Part shown: positions 39,300 to 47,347 of the stretch, piece after piece | Layout of the letters: each line of letters starts with the position of its first letter | Numbering within the stretch: the first letter of the stretch is position 1 | Assembly: GCF_042648805.1 (NCBI RefSeq) | Contig: NZ_JBHRXZ010000017.1 | Coordinates: 267,808 to 331,807 of the forward strand | Source of the DNA: Azomonas tarimensis | Lineage (GTDB): Bacteria > Pseudomonadota > Gammaproteobacteria > Pseudomonadales > Pseudomonadaceae | DNA: 64,000 nucleotides | Direction of reading: 5' to 3' | Program-made: the position numbers and the translations under genes | Notes under the pieces: model-generated | What the model saw: the letters and a program-made list of their open reading frames with translations, nothing else | What the model was told of the DNA's origin: nothing | The model's database searches: none

Positions 39300-40346
39300 A
39301 TGAGTGCCCTTGCTCTCCGCCATGACTGGACCCTGCCAGAAGTTCGGGCCCTGTTCGAGCAGCCCTTCAATGACCTGCTGTTCCAGGCGCAGACGGTGCA
39401 CCGCCAGCATTTCGACCCGAACCGGGTGCAGGTCTCCACGCTGTTGTCGATCAAGACCGGTGCCTGCCCTGAAGACTGCAAGTACTGTCCGCAGTCCGGC
39501 CACTACAACACCGGGCTGGACAAAGAGAAGTTGATGGAAGTGGAAAAGGTGCTGAGGGCGGCCGCCGAGGCCAAGGCCATCGGCTCCACCCGCTTCTGCA
39601 TGGGGGCGGCCTGGAAGCATCCGTCTGCGAAGGACATGCCTTACGTCATCAGGATGGTTGAAGGCGTGAAGGCGCTGGGGCTGGAGACCTGCATGACCCT
39701 GGGCAAGCTCGACCGTGAGCAGACCCGGGCGCTGGCTGACGCGGGGCTCGACTACTACAACCATAATCTGGACACCTCGCCGGAGTTCTACGGCAACATC
39801 ATCACCACCCGCACCTATGCCGAGCGCCTGGAAACCCTGGCTCACGTGCGCGAAGCGGGGATGAAGATCTGCTCCGGCGGTATCCTCGGCATGGGCGAGT
39901 CGCTGGACGACCGCGCAGGCCTGTTGATTCAGCTGGCCAACCTGCCTGAGCACCCCGAATCGGTACCGATCAATATGCTGGTCAAGGTCGCCGGCACCCC
40001 GCTGGAAAAGGAGCAGGACGTCGACCCGTTCGACTTCATCCGCACCCTGGCCGTGGCACGGATCATGATGCCCAGATCCCACGTGCGCCTGTCCGCCGGC
40101 CGCGAGCAGATGAACGAGCAGATGCAGTCGTTGGCTTTTTTTGCTGGCGCCAACTCGATCTTCTATGGCGAGAAGCTGCTCACCACTGGCAACCCCGACG
40201 CTGAACGCGACATGCAATTGTTCGCCCGCCTCGGCATCAAGCCCGAGGAGCGCGAGGAGCACGCCGATGAAGTGCATCAGGCGGCGATCGAGCAGGCGTT
40301 GGCGGAGCAGCGGGATTCCAAGCTGTTCTATGACGCTACCGCATAA
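39300..40346 (+). CDS. bioB: Biotin synthase
   Basis: Radical-SAM enzyme that inserts sulphur into dethiobiotin, the last step of biotin synthesis. 348 residues from ATG 39300 (AGGA 8 bases upstream). The radical-SAM cysteines are in ACPEDCKYCPQSGHY near residue 60. Further ligands of the sacrificial 2Fe-2S cluster lie in RFCMGAAW, METCMTL-type LETCMTLGK and KICSGGILGMGE, with Arg in RLSAGRE. First gene of bioBFHCD. Confidence 0.98.
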   Translation: MSALALRHDWTLPEVRALFEQPFNDLLFQAQTVHRQHFDPNRVQVSTLLSIKTGACPEDCKYCPQSGHYNTGLDKEKLMEVEKVLRAAAEAKAIGSTRFCMGAAWKHPSAKDMPYVIRMVEGVKALGLETCMTLGKLDREQTRALADAGLDYYNHNLDTSPEFYGNIITTRTYAERLETLAHVREAGMKICSGGILGMGESLDDRAGLLIQLANLPEHPESVPINMLVKVAGTPLEKEQDVDPFDFIRTLAVARIMMPRSHVRLSAGREQMNEQMQSLAFFAGANSIFYGEKLLTTGNPDAERDMQLFARLGIKPEEREEHADEVHQAAIEQALAEQRDSKLFYDATA

Positions 40347-40350
40347 ACGC

Positions 40351-40407
40351 GAAGCCGGAAGCCATAAGCCGGAAGCTTGAAGCGATTCGGTGCAGCTTCC
40401 GGCTTCC
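40351..40407 (+). repeat. Inverted repeat between bioB and bioF
   Basis: AAGCCGGAAGCT (40366-40377) and AGCTTCCGGCTT (40394-40405) make a perfect 12-bp stem around a 16-base loop. A further direct copy GAAGCCGGAAGCC lies at 40351-40363, giving a choice of two pairings. There is no T-run. It resembles short dispersed intergenic repeats of pseudomonads and may affect mRNA stability inside the operon. Confidence 0.7.
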
Positions 40408-40422
40408 ACTTCGAGCTTTCCT

Positions 40423-41607
40423 ATGCCCTTCGATCTCGCGTCCCGCCTGGCCGCCCGCCGTGTCGAGCACCTCTATCGCCACCGTCCACTGCTGGAAGGT
40501 CCCCAAGACCCCGAGGTGGTGGTGGACGGTGAGCGGCTGCTTGCCTTCTGCTCAAACGACTATCTGGGGCTGGCCAGTCATCCCGAGGTGATCCGTGCCC
40601 TGCGTCAGGGAGCGGATCGGTGGGGCGTGGGTAGCGGCGCCTCGCATCTGGTGATCGGCCACTCGAGACCGCACCATGAGCTTGAAGAAGCCTTGGCCGA
40701 ATTCACTGGACGACCGCGGGCGCTGCTGTTCTCCACCGGGTACATGGCGAACCTCGCCGCGGTCACTGCCCTGGTGGGGCAGGGCGACACCGTGCTGGAA
40801 GATCGTCTCAATCATGCTTCCTTGCTCGACGCCGGGCTGCTGTCCGGGGCGCGCTTTTCCCGTTACCTGCATAACGATGCGGCGAGTCTCGCGGGACGGC
40901 TGGCAAAGGCCGCGGGAGACACTCTGGTAGTGACCGACGGGGTGTTCAGCATGGACGGCGACCTGGCCGATCTGCCGGTGCTCTGCGCCGAAGCCAGGAA
41001 AAGGGACGCCTGGATCATGGTCGACGACGCCCATGGTATCGGCGTGCTGGGCGCGCAAGGCGGTGGGGTTGTCGAGCACTTCGACCTGGGTCTCGCCGAA
41101 GTGCCGGTGCTGGTTGGCACCCTGGGCAAGGGCTTGGGGACCGCAGGCGCTTTTGTCGCTGGCAGCGATGAACTCATAGAGACGCTCATTCAATTCGCCC
41201 GGCCCTACATCTATACCACCAGCCAGCCGCCGGCGATCGCCTGCGCCACGCTGAAGAGCCTGGAAATCGTGAGACGGGAGCCCTGGCGACGCGAACACCT
41301 GAATAGACTGATCGCCCGCTTCCGTCAGGGCGCGGCCGCTATCGGGTTGACTCTTATGGACAGTCCGACGCCGATTCAGCCGATCCTCGTCGGTGGCAGT
41401 GAACGCGCGCTGCGCCTCTCGGCGCTCCTACGCGAGCGCGGATTACTGGTCGGTGCCATACGTCCGCCGACGGTGCCGGCAGGTAGCGCCAGGTTGCGGG
41501 TCACCTTCAGTGCATCCCACGACGCGGCTCAGGTGGAACGGCTGCTCGCCGGGCTTGATGAATGCTGGAAGCTTTTGCCTGAGGAGTCGCCATGCCCGCG
41601 CGTTTGA
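40423..41607 (+). CDS. bioF: 8-amino-7-oxononanoate synthase
   Basis: PLP enzyme that condenses pimeloyl-ACP with alanine, the first ring-building step of biotin synthesis. 394 residues from ATG 40423. Family motifs: FCSNDYLGLASHPEV near residue 44, the VGSGASHLVIGHSRPH block, the DDAHGIGVLG Asp-His that stacks on PLP, and the Schiff-base Lys in GTLGKGLGTAGAF near 242. The frame extends to 40390 across the inverted repeat, which is rejected. Overlaps bioH by 16 bases. Confidence 0.96.
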   Translation: MPFDLASRLAARRVEHLYRHRPLLEGPQDPEVVVDGERLLAFCSNDYLGLASHPEVIRALRQGADRWGVGSGASHLVIGHSRPHHELEEALAEFTGRPRALLFSTGYMANLAAVTALVGQGDTVLEDRLNHASLLDAGLLSGARFSRYLHNDAASLAGRLAKAAGDTLVVTDGVFSMDGDLADLPVLCAEARKRDAWIMVDDAHGIGVLGAQGGGVVEHFDLGLAEVPVLVGTLGKGLGTAGAFVAGSDELIETLIQFARPYIYTTSQPPAIACATLKSLEIVRREPWRREHLNRLIARFRQGAAAIGLTLMDSPTPIQPILVGGSERALRLSALLRERGLLVGAIRPPTVPAGSARLRVTFSASHDAAQVERLLAGLDECWKLLPEESPCPRV

Positions 41608-42311
41608 TCCTGTTGCCTGGTTGGGGATTCGGCCCGGCCACGCTGCAACCCTTATACGAAAGCCTGGGTGAGCTGGCGCCTTGGCTGGAGGTAACGGTGA
41701 TGCCGCTTCCAGGCCTTGATGAGCCCGATGCCTGGCTCGATGCGCTGGACCTGGAGTTACCACGCGGTGCCTGGCTGGCTGGATGGTCGCTGGGCGGGAT
41801 GCTGGCGGCGCAGTTGGCGTTTCGCCGCGGCCGCGACTGTCCGGGTTTGATTACCCTGGCCAGCAATCCGTGCTTCAGAGTCCGGGAAAACTGGCCGTGC
41901 GCGATGCCGGCGGAGGTGTTCGATACCTTCTGCGAGGCATTCTTCATGGACGCCGATGAAACCCTCAAGCGCTTCAGCCTGCTCTGCAGTCGCGGTGGCT
42001 TCGACCCGCGGACCCTGGCTCGTCAGCTTCAGGTGACCCGTTCGCAGGCGCCGCCAGAGGTCCTGGCCGCGGGGCTTTCATTGCTGGCGAGTCTGGATAA
42101 CCGCGGTGCCTTGCGCGGCTACAGGGGCCGCCAGTTGCATCTGTTCGCCGGGCAGGACGCGCTGGTCCCGAGCGAGGCGGCCGGGCGCCTGGCCCAGCTG
42201 CTGCCGGAGGCCGGGGTGAAGACGGTCGAGCAAGCCAGTCATGGCCTGCCTCTGGAGCGGCCCGAGGAGGTCGCTCAGTTGATGATCGCCGGCATCGGAG
42301 GCGCCCGTTGA
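41592..42311 (+). CDS. bioH: Pimeloyl-[ACP] methyl ester esterase
   Basis: Alpha/beta hydrolase that removes the methyl ester from pimeloyl-ACP and so ends the disguised fatty-acid elongation started by BioC. 239 residues. LLPGWGFGPATLQPLYESL gives the oxyanion region, the nucleophile Ser lies in GWSLGGMLA near residue 77, and a late His in EQASHGLPLERPEEVA completes the triad. GAGGAG precedes the ATG, inside bioF. Overlaps bioC by four bases (TTGA). Confidence 0.93.
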   Translation: MPARLILLPGWGFGPATLQPLYESLGELAPWLEVTVMPLPGLDEPDAWLDALDLELPRGAWLAGWSLGGMLAAQLAFRRGRDCPGLITLASNPCFRVRENWPCAMPAEVFDTFCEAFFMDADETLKRFSLLCSRGGFDPRTLARQLQVTRSQAPPEVLAAGLSLLASLDNRGALRGYRGRQLHLFAGQDALVPSEAAGRLAQLLPEAGVKTVEQASHGLPLERPEEVAQLMIAGIGGAR

Positions 42312-43093
42312 ACGCGGCGCTTCCTGACAAGCGGCAGATCGCCGCGTCCTTTTCCCGCGCCGCGGCAAGCTACGACAGTGTGGCGGCCCTGCAACGGTCG
42401 GTGGGTGCCGAGCTGTTGCGCTGTCTTCCGCCGACCCTCAGGCCCGCGCGTTGGCTCGACCTCGGCTGCGGCACTGGATTCTTCTCGGGGGTGCTGGCCG
42501 ACCGCTACCCGCAGGCCGAAGGACTGGCGCTGGATATCGCCGAAGGCATGCTGCGCCACGCCCGCGAGGCCGGCCATGCCGATGCCTATATCGGTGGCGA
42601 CGCCGAGCGGTTGCCGTTGCGCGGCAGCAGTGTCGATCTGGTGTTTTCAAGCCTGGCGCTGCAGTGGTGCGGTGATTTCTCCAGTGTTCTGGCCCAGGCT
42701 GAGCGGGTCCTGCGGCCGGGAGGACTGTTCGCCTTCAGCAGCCTTTGCGCGGGTACGCTGCAGGAGCTGCGTGACAGCTGGCGGGCGGTAGACGGCTATG
42801 CGCACGTCAATCGCTTTCGTGCCTACGAGCAATACGAAAGGCTTTGCCAGGGTGGCGGCCTTCGCTTTCTGACGCTGAAGCAGCAGCCCGAGGTGCTTTA
42901 CTTTCCTGACCTGCGTCAGCTTACCCACGAGCTCAAGGCGCTTGGTGCGCATAACCTGAATCCAGGGCGGCCGGGTGGTCTTACCGGACGTGCACGCATC
43001 CGTGCCCTGATCGAGGCCTATGAAAGCTATCGCCAGCATCAGGGGCTTCCGGCCACCTATCAAGTCGTCTACGGCCTGCTCGGCAAGGATTGA
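42308..43093 (+). CDS. bioC: Malonyl-ACP O-methyltransferase
   Basis: Class I SAM methyltransferase that methylates malonyl-ACP so that the fatty-acid enzymes accept it for making pimelate. 261 residues. RQIAASFSRAAASYDSVAALQR is the usual BioC start, LDLGCGTGFFSGVLADRYP near residue 49 binds SAM, and the post-motif is VFSSLALQWCGD. It starts with TTG at 42308, overlapping the bioH stop, so translation is probably coupled. Confidence 0.95.
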   Translation: MNAALPDKRQIAASFSRAAASYDSVAALQRSVGAELLRCLPPTLRPARWLDLGCGTGFFSGVLADRYPQAEGLALDIAEGMLRHAREAGHADAYIGGDAERLPLRGSSVDLVFSSLALQWCGDFSSVLAQAERVLRPGGLFAFSSLCAGTLQELRDSWRAVDGYAHVNRFRAYEQYERLCQGGGLRFLTLKQQPEVLYFPDLRQLTHELKALGAHNLNPGRPGGLTGRARIRALIEAYESYRQHQGLPATYQVVYGLLGKD

Positions 43094-43097
43094 TCCG

Positions 43098-43784
43098 ATG
43101 AGCGCTGCATTTTTCGTCACAGGTACCGATACCGAAATCGGCAAGACCACCATCGCCGCCGGCCTGCTGCATGCGGCTCGCCTGGCTGGCCTGTCGACCG
43201 CGGCGGTCAAGCCGGTGGCGTCGGGCTGCCAACGCAGCCCCGGCGGGTTGCGCAACGAGGATGCGCTGGCCCTGCAAGCGCAGTGCAGCCTGCCGTTGAG
43301 CTATGACGAGGTGAATCCCTTTGCCTTCGAGCCCGCGATCGCACCGCATCTGGCTGCGCGCGAGGCGCAGGTCAGGCTCAGCGTCGCGGCGCTGGCCGAA
43401 GCGGTCCAGCGGGTCCTCGCCCGGCAGGCCTGTTTCACTCTGGTGGAAGGCGCCGGTGGCTGGCGGGTGCCACTGAGCGGCACGGGCAACCTGTCGGACC
43501 TGGTGGTACGCCTGCAATTGCCGGTGGTGCTGGTGGTGGGGGTGCGCCTGGGCTGTATCAACCATGCAGTGCTTACTGCCGAGGCCATCGAGCGTGACGG
43601 CTTGCGTCTGGCCGGATGGGTCGCCAACGTCGTCGACCCTGCCACCTCGCGGCTCGAGGAAAACCTGGGCACCCTTGCCGAACGACTGGACGCCCCCTGT
43701 CTGGGACGAGTACCGTATCTGGCAGACGCCACGCCGGAGCAGGTCGCTCCCTTCCTCGACCTCGGCCAACTGCGCATGGCCTGA
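43098..43784 (+). CDS. bioD: ATP-dependent dethiobiotin synthetase
   Basis: Closes the ureido ring of dethiobiotin from diaminopelargonate, CO2 and ATP. 228 residues from ATG 43098. The P-loop is FFVTGTDTEIGKTTIAAGLL near residue 5, KPVASGCQ holds the second Lys, and the glycine-rich VEGAGGWRVPLS near 117 is the other signature. Four bases after bioC. bioA, the remaining step, is not in the window. Confidence 0.96.
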   Translation: MSAAFFVTGTDTEIGKTTIAAGLLHAARLAGLSTAAVKPVASGCQRSPGGLRNEDALALQAQCSLPLSYDEVNPFAFEPAIAPHLAAREAQVRLSVAALAEAVQRVLARQACFTLVEGAGGWRVPLSGTGNLSDLVVRLQLPVVLVVGVRLGCINHAVLTAEAIERDGLRLAGWVANVVDPATSRLEENLGTLAERLDAPCLGRVPYLADATPEQVAPFLDLGQLRMA

Positions 43785-43824
43785 GCAACCGCAGCGAGCG
43801 GCTCGGACATCCAGGAGAATTCCC

Positions 43825-44070
43825 ATGCAGATTACCAGCACGGCATTGCACGCAGGCTTGAGCGGCTTCCAGGCTGGTCAGCAGAAGGTCGAGCAGGCCG
43901 CCGTGGAAGTGGCCCGCAGCGCTTCAGCAGGTGATCAGGCGACAGCCGCCCCGGCGCTCTCCGAAGCGCTCGTCGAGATGCGGATTGGTCAGCATCAGGC
44001 CGAGGTGTCCGGCAAGGTCATCAAGACCGCCGACGAAGTGCTGGGGACGCTGCTGGATACTCGCGCCTGA
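43825..44070 (+). CDS. Small conserved-looking protein of unknown function
   Basis: 81 residues beginning MQITSTALHAGLSGFQAGQQKVEQAA, with no signal peptide or membrane helix. The N-terminal half resembles the amphipathic helix at the start of flagellar rod and hook proteins (residues 1-30, SG-QAGQ-KVEQAA), and it ends in a second helix VIKTADEVLGTLLDTRA. A perfect AGGAGA ribosome site lies 8 bases before the ATG. It sits 40 bases after bioD and may be the last gene of that transcript. No function is claimed. Confidence 0.75.
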   Translation: MQITSTALHAGLSGFQAGQQKVEQAAVEVARSASAGDQATAAPALSEALVEMRIGQHQAEVSGKVIKTADEVLGTLLDTRA

Positions 44071-44093
44071 GCCTTGCACCGGCCTGACCTTGC

Positions 44094-44121
44094 TTGACAA
44101 AGTCCTGACGTCTACCTAAGC
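44094..44121 (+). promoter_or_regulatory. Possible promoter of the acyl-CoA dehydrogenase gene
   Basis: A perfect TTGACA -35 at 44094-44099; the -10 candidate 16 bases on is poor (CTAAGC). About 80 bases before the gene, so plausible but weak. Confidence 0.35.
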
Positions 44122-44199
44122 CTCAAGCATCCACCGCTGCGCCGTCATGATGCGTGGCGGTGGGTCTCCTCATCGGAATTTACAACGAGGGCCAGGGCG

Positions 44200-46005
44200 A
44201 TGACCGACTACAGGGCTCCGCTGCGAGACATCCGCTTCGTCCGCGATGTACTGCTGGACTACCCCGCGCATTATCGAAACCTTCCCGGCGGCGAGGACGC
44301 CACGCCGGATATGGTCGACGCGATTCTCCAGGAGGGCGCGCGTTTCTGCGAAGAGGTGCTTTCGCCACTCAACAAGGTCGGCGATCGCGAGGGTTGCGTC
44401 TGGTCGGCGGAAGGGGTCAGCACCCCGACCGGCTTCAAGGCCGCGTATCGCCAATACGTCGAAGGTGGCTGGCCGAGCCTGGCCCACGGCGTGGAGTTCG
44501 GCGGCCAGGGCCTGCCCGAATCGCTGGGTATGGCCATCAGCGAAATGATGGGCGAGGCCAATTGGGCCTGGGCAATGTATCCGGGCCTGTCCCATGGCGC
44601 GATGAATACGCTGCATGCCCATGGCACTCCCGAACAACAGCAGACCTACCTGACCCGGCTGGTGAGTGGTGAATGGACCGGCACCATGTGCCTGACCGAG
44701 GCGCATTGCGGGTCCGATCTCGGATTGCTGCGCACTCGCGCCGAACCGCAAGCCGATGGCAGCTACCTGGTCCACGGCAGCAAGATTTTCATCTCTGCCG
44801 GCGAGCACGACCTCGCCGAAAATATCGTGCATATCGTCCTGGCCCGCCTGCCGGATGCGCCGGAGGGCACCAAGGGCATCTCGCTGTTCATCGTGCCGAA
44901 AGTTCTCCCGGCTGCCGATGGCCTGCCGGGAGAGCGAAACGCCGTGAGTTGCGGCTCCATCGAACACAAGATGGGTATCCACGGCAATGCCACCTGTGTG
45001 CTCAATTTCGACGGCGCCAAAGGCTTTCTCATCGGGCCGCCGAACAAGGGCCTCAACTGCATGTTCACGTTCATGAACATGGCCAGGCTTGGCACCGCCA
45101 TTCAGGGACTGGCCCATGCCGAGCTGGCCTTCCAGGGTGCGATCCGCTATGCGCGCGAGCGGCTTCAGATGCGCTCGCTCAGTGGGCCCAAGGCCCCCGA
45201 CCGACCCGCGGATCCCATCATCGTCCATCCGGACGTGCGGCGGATGCTGTTGACCATCAAGGCTTTCGCCGAGGGCAACCGAGCGATGCTGTATTACGCC
45301 GCCAGACTGGTCGATATCGCCCAGCGTGCTGCCGACCCAGCCAAGCGCGAAGAGGCCGAGGGGCTGTTGGCGTTCCTGACGCCCATCGCCAAGGCCTTCA
45401 TGACCGAGACGGGGTTCGAGGCGGCCAACCACGGAATACAGGTCTACGGCGGGCACGGTTACATCGCCGAATGGGGTATGGAACAGAACGTCCGCGATAG
45501 CCGCATCTCCTGCCTCTATGAGGGCACCACGGGGATTCAGGCGCTCGATCTGCTCGGGAGAAAGGTGCTGATGACCCAGGGCGAAGCCCTGAAGAGCTTT
45601 ACCCGTGTGGTCCATCGATTCTGCAACGCCCATGCGGACGACCCGGCTCTTGCCGAATTCATCGAGCCCCTTGCCAGGCTGAACCAGGAGTGGGGCGAGG
45701 CGACATTGAGGATCGGCATGGCAGCCATGCAGAACCGGGAGGAGGTCGGTGCTGCGTCGGTGGATTACCTGATGTACTCAGGTTACGTCTGCCTGGCCTA
45801 CTTCTGGGCCGATATGGCACGGGTTGCTTCAGGCCGCCTGGCAGCGGGCGACGAGGATCAAGCCTTTTATCAGGCCAAGCTGCATACGGCTCGCTTTTAC
45901 TATCAACGAATTCTTCCCCGCACGCGTGCCCATCATGGCGCCATGCTGGCCGGAGCGGAGACGCTGATGGGCCTGGCAGCAGAGCACTTTTCCCTAGGCT
46001 ACTGA
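44200..46005 (+). CDS. Acyl-CoA dehydrogenase (FadE-like, about 600-residue type)
   Basis: FAD enzyme for the first oxidation step of fatty-acid beta-oxidation. 601 residues, the larger bacterial type with an N-terminal extension and a C-terminal helical addition. FAD/substrate blocks are MCLTEAHCGSDLGLLRT near residue 167 and KIFISAGEHD. The catalytic Glu lies in ISCLYEGTTGIQALDLLGRK near 440, preceded by VYGGHGYIAEW. Chain-length preference cannot be read. AGGGCGA lies before the ATG. In Pseudomonas such genes commonly follow the biotin operon. Confidence 0.93.
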   Translation: MTDYRAPLRDIRFVRDVLLDYPAHYRNLPGGEDATPDMVDAILQEGARFCEEVLSPLNKVGDREGCVWSAEGVSTPTGFKAAYRQYVEGGWPSLAHGVEFGGQGLPESLGMAISEMMGEANWAWAMYPGLSHGAMNTLHAHGTPEQQQTYLTRLVSGEWTGTMCLTEAHCGSDLGLLRTRAEPQADGSYLVHGSKIFISAGEHDLAENIVHIVLARLPDAPEGTKGISLFIVPKVLPAADGLPGERNAVSCGSIEHKMGIHGNATCVLNFDGAKGFLIGPPNKGLNCMFTFMNMARLGTAIQGLAHAELAFQGAIRYARERLQMRSLSGPKAPDRPADPIIVHPDVRRMLLTIKAFAEGNRAMLYYAARLVDIAQRAADPAKREEAEGLLAFLTPIAKAFMTETGFEAANHGIQVYGGHGYIAEWGMEQNVRDSRISCLYEGTTGIQALDLLGRKVLMTQGEALKSFTRVVHRFCNAHADDPALAEFIEPLARLNQEWGEATLRIGMAAMQNREEVGAASVDYLMYSGYVCLAYFWADMARVASGRLAAGDEDQAFYQAKLHTARFYYQRILPRTRAHHGAMLAGAETLMGLAAEHFSLGY

Positions 46006-46167
46006 ATATTTTTGAGCGACACGATAATTCGTGGAGGCCGCGTGGCGCTTGGGCTTGGGAAGAGTCGAAGGTTAACCGTAAGGGCTTAAGATGAAGGCAT
46101 GCTGAAATTATTTGGCCATTACCGGGAACGACTGGCCATCATCCCAGTCTGAGTCTTTGTCGCGAGG
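46006..46167. other. Gap between the acyl-CoA dehydrogenase and the GacA boxes
   Basis: First part of a 554-base stretch without a protein gene. It holds a possible 17-codon frame (46099-46152, MLKLFGHYRERLAIIPV with AAGG before it), which I do not call a gene. No clear terminator for the dehydrogenase is seen. The rest of the gap holds the GacA boxes, the small RNA and the leader of the SDR gene. Confidence 0.5.
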
Positions 46168-46185
46168 TGTAAGAGATCACCTACA
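46168..46185 (+). promoter_or_regulatory. Distal GacA-box-like site upstream of the small RNA
   Basis: TGTAAGAGATCACCTACA matches the GacA upstream activating element TGTAAG-N6-CTTACA with one mismatch. Its centre is 41 bp from that of the proximal site, about four turns of the helix. With flanking bases, the two sites also form a long inverted repeat (46169-46189 with 46205-46225, 19 of 21 pairs). Confidence 0.7.
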
Positions 46186-46208
46186 GAACAGCCACCGGAC
46201 GGCAGTTC

Positions 46209-46226
46209 TGTAAGTGATCACTTACG
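46209..46226 (+). promoter_or_regulatory. Proximal GacA box of the small RNA promoter
   Basis: TGTAAGTGATCACTTACG matches the GacA element TGTAAG-N6-CTTACA at 11 of 12 defined positions, and the inner 16 bases are a perfect palindrome. It lies about 65 bases before the inferred RNA start, suited to activation by phosphorylated GacA. Confidence 0.8.
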
Positions 46227-46270
46227 TGACGCGATGCAGATGGCCGCTTCAGTTCCATGTGGCTGAAGCC

Positions 46271-46276
46271 TACTCT
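46271..46276 (+). promoter_or_regulatory. -10 box of the rsmY-like RNA
   Basis: TACTCT, seven bases before the inferred RNA 5' end. The -35 region (TTCAGT at 46248-46253, 17-base spacer) is poor, as expected for an activator-dependent promoter. Confidence 0.55.
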
Positions 46277-46282
46277 GCTTGC

Positions 46283-46414
46283 AACAGGACATCGCGCAGG
46301 AAGCGCTCAGCAAAACAGGGATTCATCGGGATTAGGGGCCAAGGAATGGCGCTCGACCAGGGATGTCAGGTTTCAGTCTGCAAAAGCCTCGCTTCGGCGG
46401 GGTTTCTTTTTTTT
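46283..46414 (+). ncRNA. rsmY: RsmY-like regulatory small RNA (sequesters RsmA/CsrA proteins)
   Basis: About 130-nt RNA inferred from four signs. (1) Six GGA triplets at 46287, 46299, 46319, 46329, 46343 and 46361, mostly in single-stranded or loop context; GGA is the RsmA/CsrA contact. (2) The 5' part CAGGACATCGCGCAGGAAGCGC closely resembles, as I recall, the start of Pseudomonas RsmY, and its GCGC-AGGAA-GCGC forms a hairpin with GGA in the loop. (3) A Rho-independent terminator ends it. (4) Two GacA boxes lie upstream. It would titrate RsmA after activation by the GacS/GacA system. Ends are estimated, and RsmX/Z-type paralogues are the alternative name. Confidence 0.85.
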
Positions 46415-46417
46415 TTT
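46382..46417 (+). terminator. Terminator of the rsmY-like RNA
   Basis: Stem CCTCGC/GCGGGG with the stable loop TTCG, lengthened by AAAG/TTT pairing, followed by C and eleven T. A very strong intrinsic terminator with no protein gene directly before it. Confidence 0.9.
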
Positions 46418-46482
46418 GCTTCTCCGTTTTCCGCGCCTCGCCCACTGCCGAGACGCCGGCCATTTAGCAACAGCATTTGACG

Positions 46483-46498
46483 CGGGGGAACGCCCCCG
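46483..46498 (+). other. Hairpin in the SDR leader
   Basis: CGGGGG/CCCCCG with loop AACG, no T-run, 62 bases before the SDR start. A TTGACG directly upstream (46477-46482) might be a -35 box but has no good -10 partner. Confidence 0.35.
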
Positions 46499-46559
46499 AC
46501 CGATCCTTCGTCTCACCTTCATTCGCGCGCCGATCGCGCATTGGCTGAAGGGGAACTGC

Positions 46560-47330
46560 ATGAGACTCGAGAACAAGGTGGCCCTGGTCACCGGAAGTTC
46601 ACAGGGCATCGGTCGCGGGATTGCGCTGCGCCTGGCTCAGGAAGGCGCCGACATCATCCTGCATGGCCGCGATGAAGATGCGCTGGCCCAAGAGACCGAG
46701 CAACAGATTCGCGCCGAAGGCGGACGGGTGTGCTTCATCGAGGCGGACCTGTCCCAGGTGGCCAGTTGTCGCCGCCTGGTTTCCGAGGGTGTCGCCCGAA
46801 TGGGGCGGATCGATATCCTGATAAACAACGCAGGTGCGCAGAAAAACGCCGGGTTCCTCGATACCTCCGAGCAGGATTACGACCTCATTCTCAACGTCAA
46901 CCTACGCGCTGCGTTTTTCGTGGCTCAGACCTATGTGCAGCATCTGGTCGACCGCGGTGAAAAAAAGGGCTGCATCATCAACAACAGCTCCGTTCACGAG
47001 GAGCTGCCCTTCCCCAACTTCACCAGCTACTGCGCCAGCAAGGGTGGGTTGAAGCTGATGATGCGTAACCTGGCCATCGAGCTGGCACCGCTCGGCATCC
47101 GGGTCAACAACGTCGCGCCTGGCGCGATCGAGACCCCCATCAACGCCGCGCTGATGAACCAGCCCGAGGTTCTGGCGCGGCTGCTCGAGAACATTCCCGC
47201 CAGCCGCCTGGGTCAGCCGCGCGATGTCGCTGGCGCGGTCGCTTTCCTGGCTTCGGCGGATGCCGACTACATTACTGGAACCACCCTATACGTCGACGGA
47301 GGTCTGCTTTGGAACTACAGCGAGCAATAA
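46560..47330 (+). CDS. SDR-family dehydrogenase (glucose 1-dehydrogenase-like)
   Basis: Classical short-chain dehydrogenase, 256 residues from ATG 46560 (AAGGGG 6 bases before). NAD(P) binding is LVTGSSQGIGRGIA near residue 9, then NNAGAQ, the catalytic Ser in INNSSVHE, and Tyr-Lys in YCASKGG near 157. The C-terminal VDGGLLWN is also typical. The best guess is a sugar or alcohol dehydrogenase of the glucose 1-dehydrogenase group. Next to a trehalase, oxidation of released glucose is a reasonable inference, not shown. The frame upstream of the ATG runs through the small RNA and is rejected. Confidence 0.88.
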   Translation: MRLENKVALVTGSSQGIGRGIALRLAQEGADIILHGRDEDALAQETEQQIRAEGGRVCFIEADLSQVASCRRLVSEGVARMGRIDILINNAGAQKNAGFLDTSEQDYDLILNVNLRAAFFVAQTYVQHLVDRGEKKGCIINNSSVHEELPFPNFTSYCASKGGLKLMMRNLAIELAPLGIRVNNVAPGAIETPINAALMNQPEVLARLLENIPASRLGQPRDVAGAVAFLASADADYITGTTLYVDGGLLWNYSEQ

Positions 47331-47347
47331 CTGCCCAGCAGGACGGG

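Noticed and set aside
46099..46152. A 17-codon frame with a fair ribosome site after the acyl-CoA dehydrogenase
   Set aside because: Too short and without recognisable similarity to call a gene; might be a leader peptide or chance.
46257..46559. Upstream extension of the SDR reading frame
   Set aside because: It would translate the small RNA and its terminator; the ATG at 46560 has a good ribosome site and the conserved family start.
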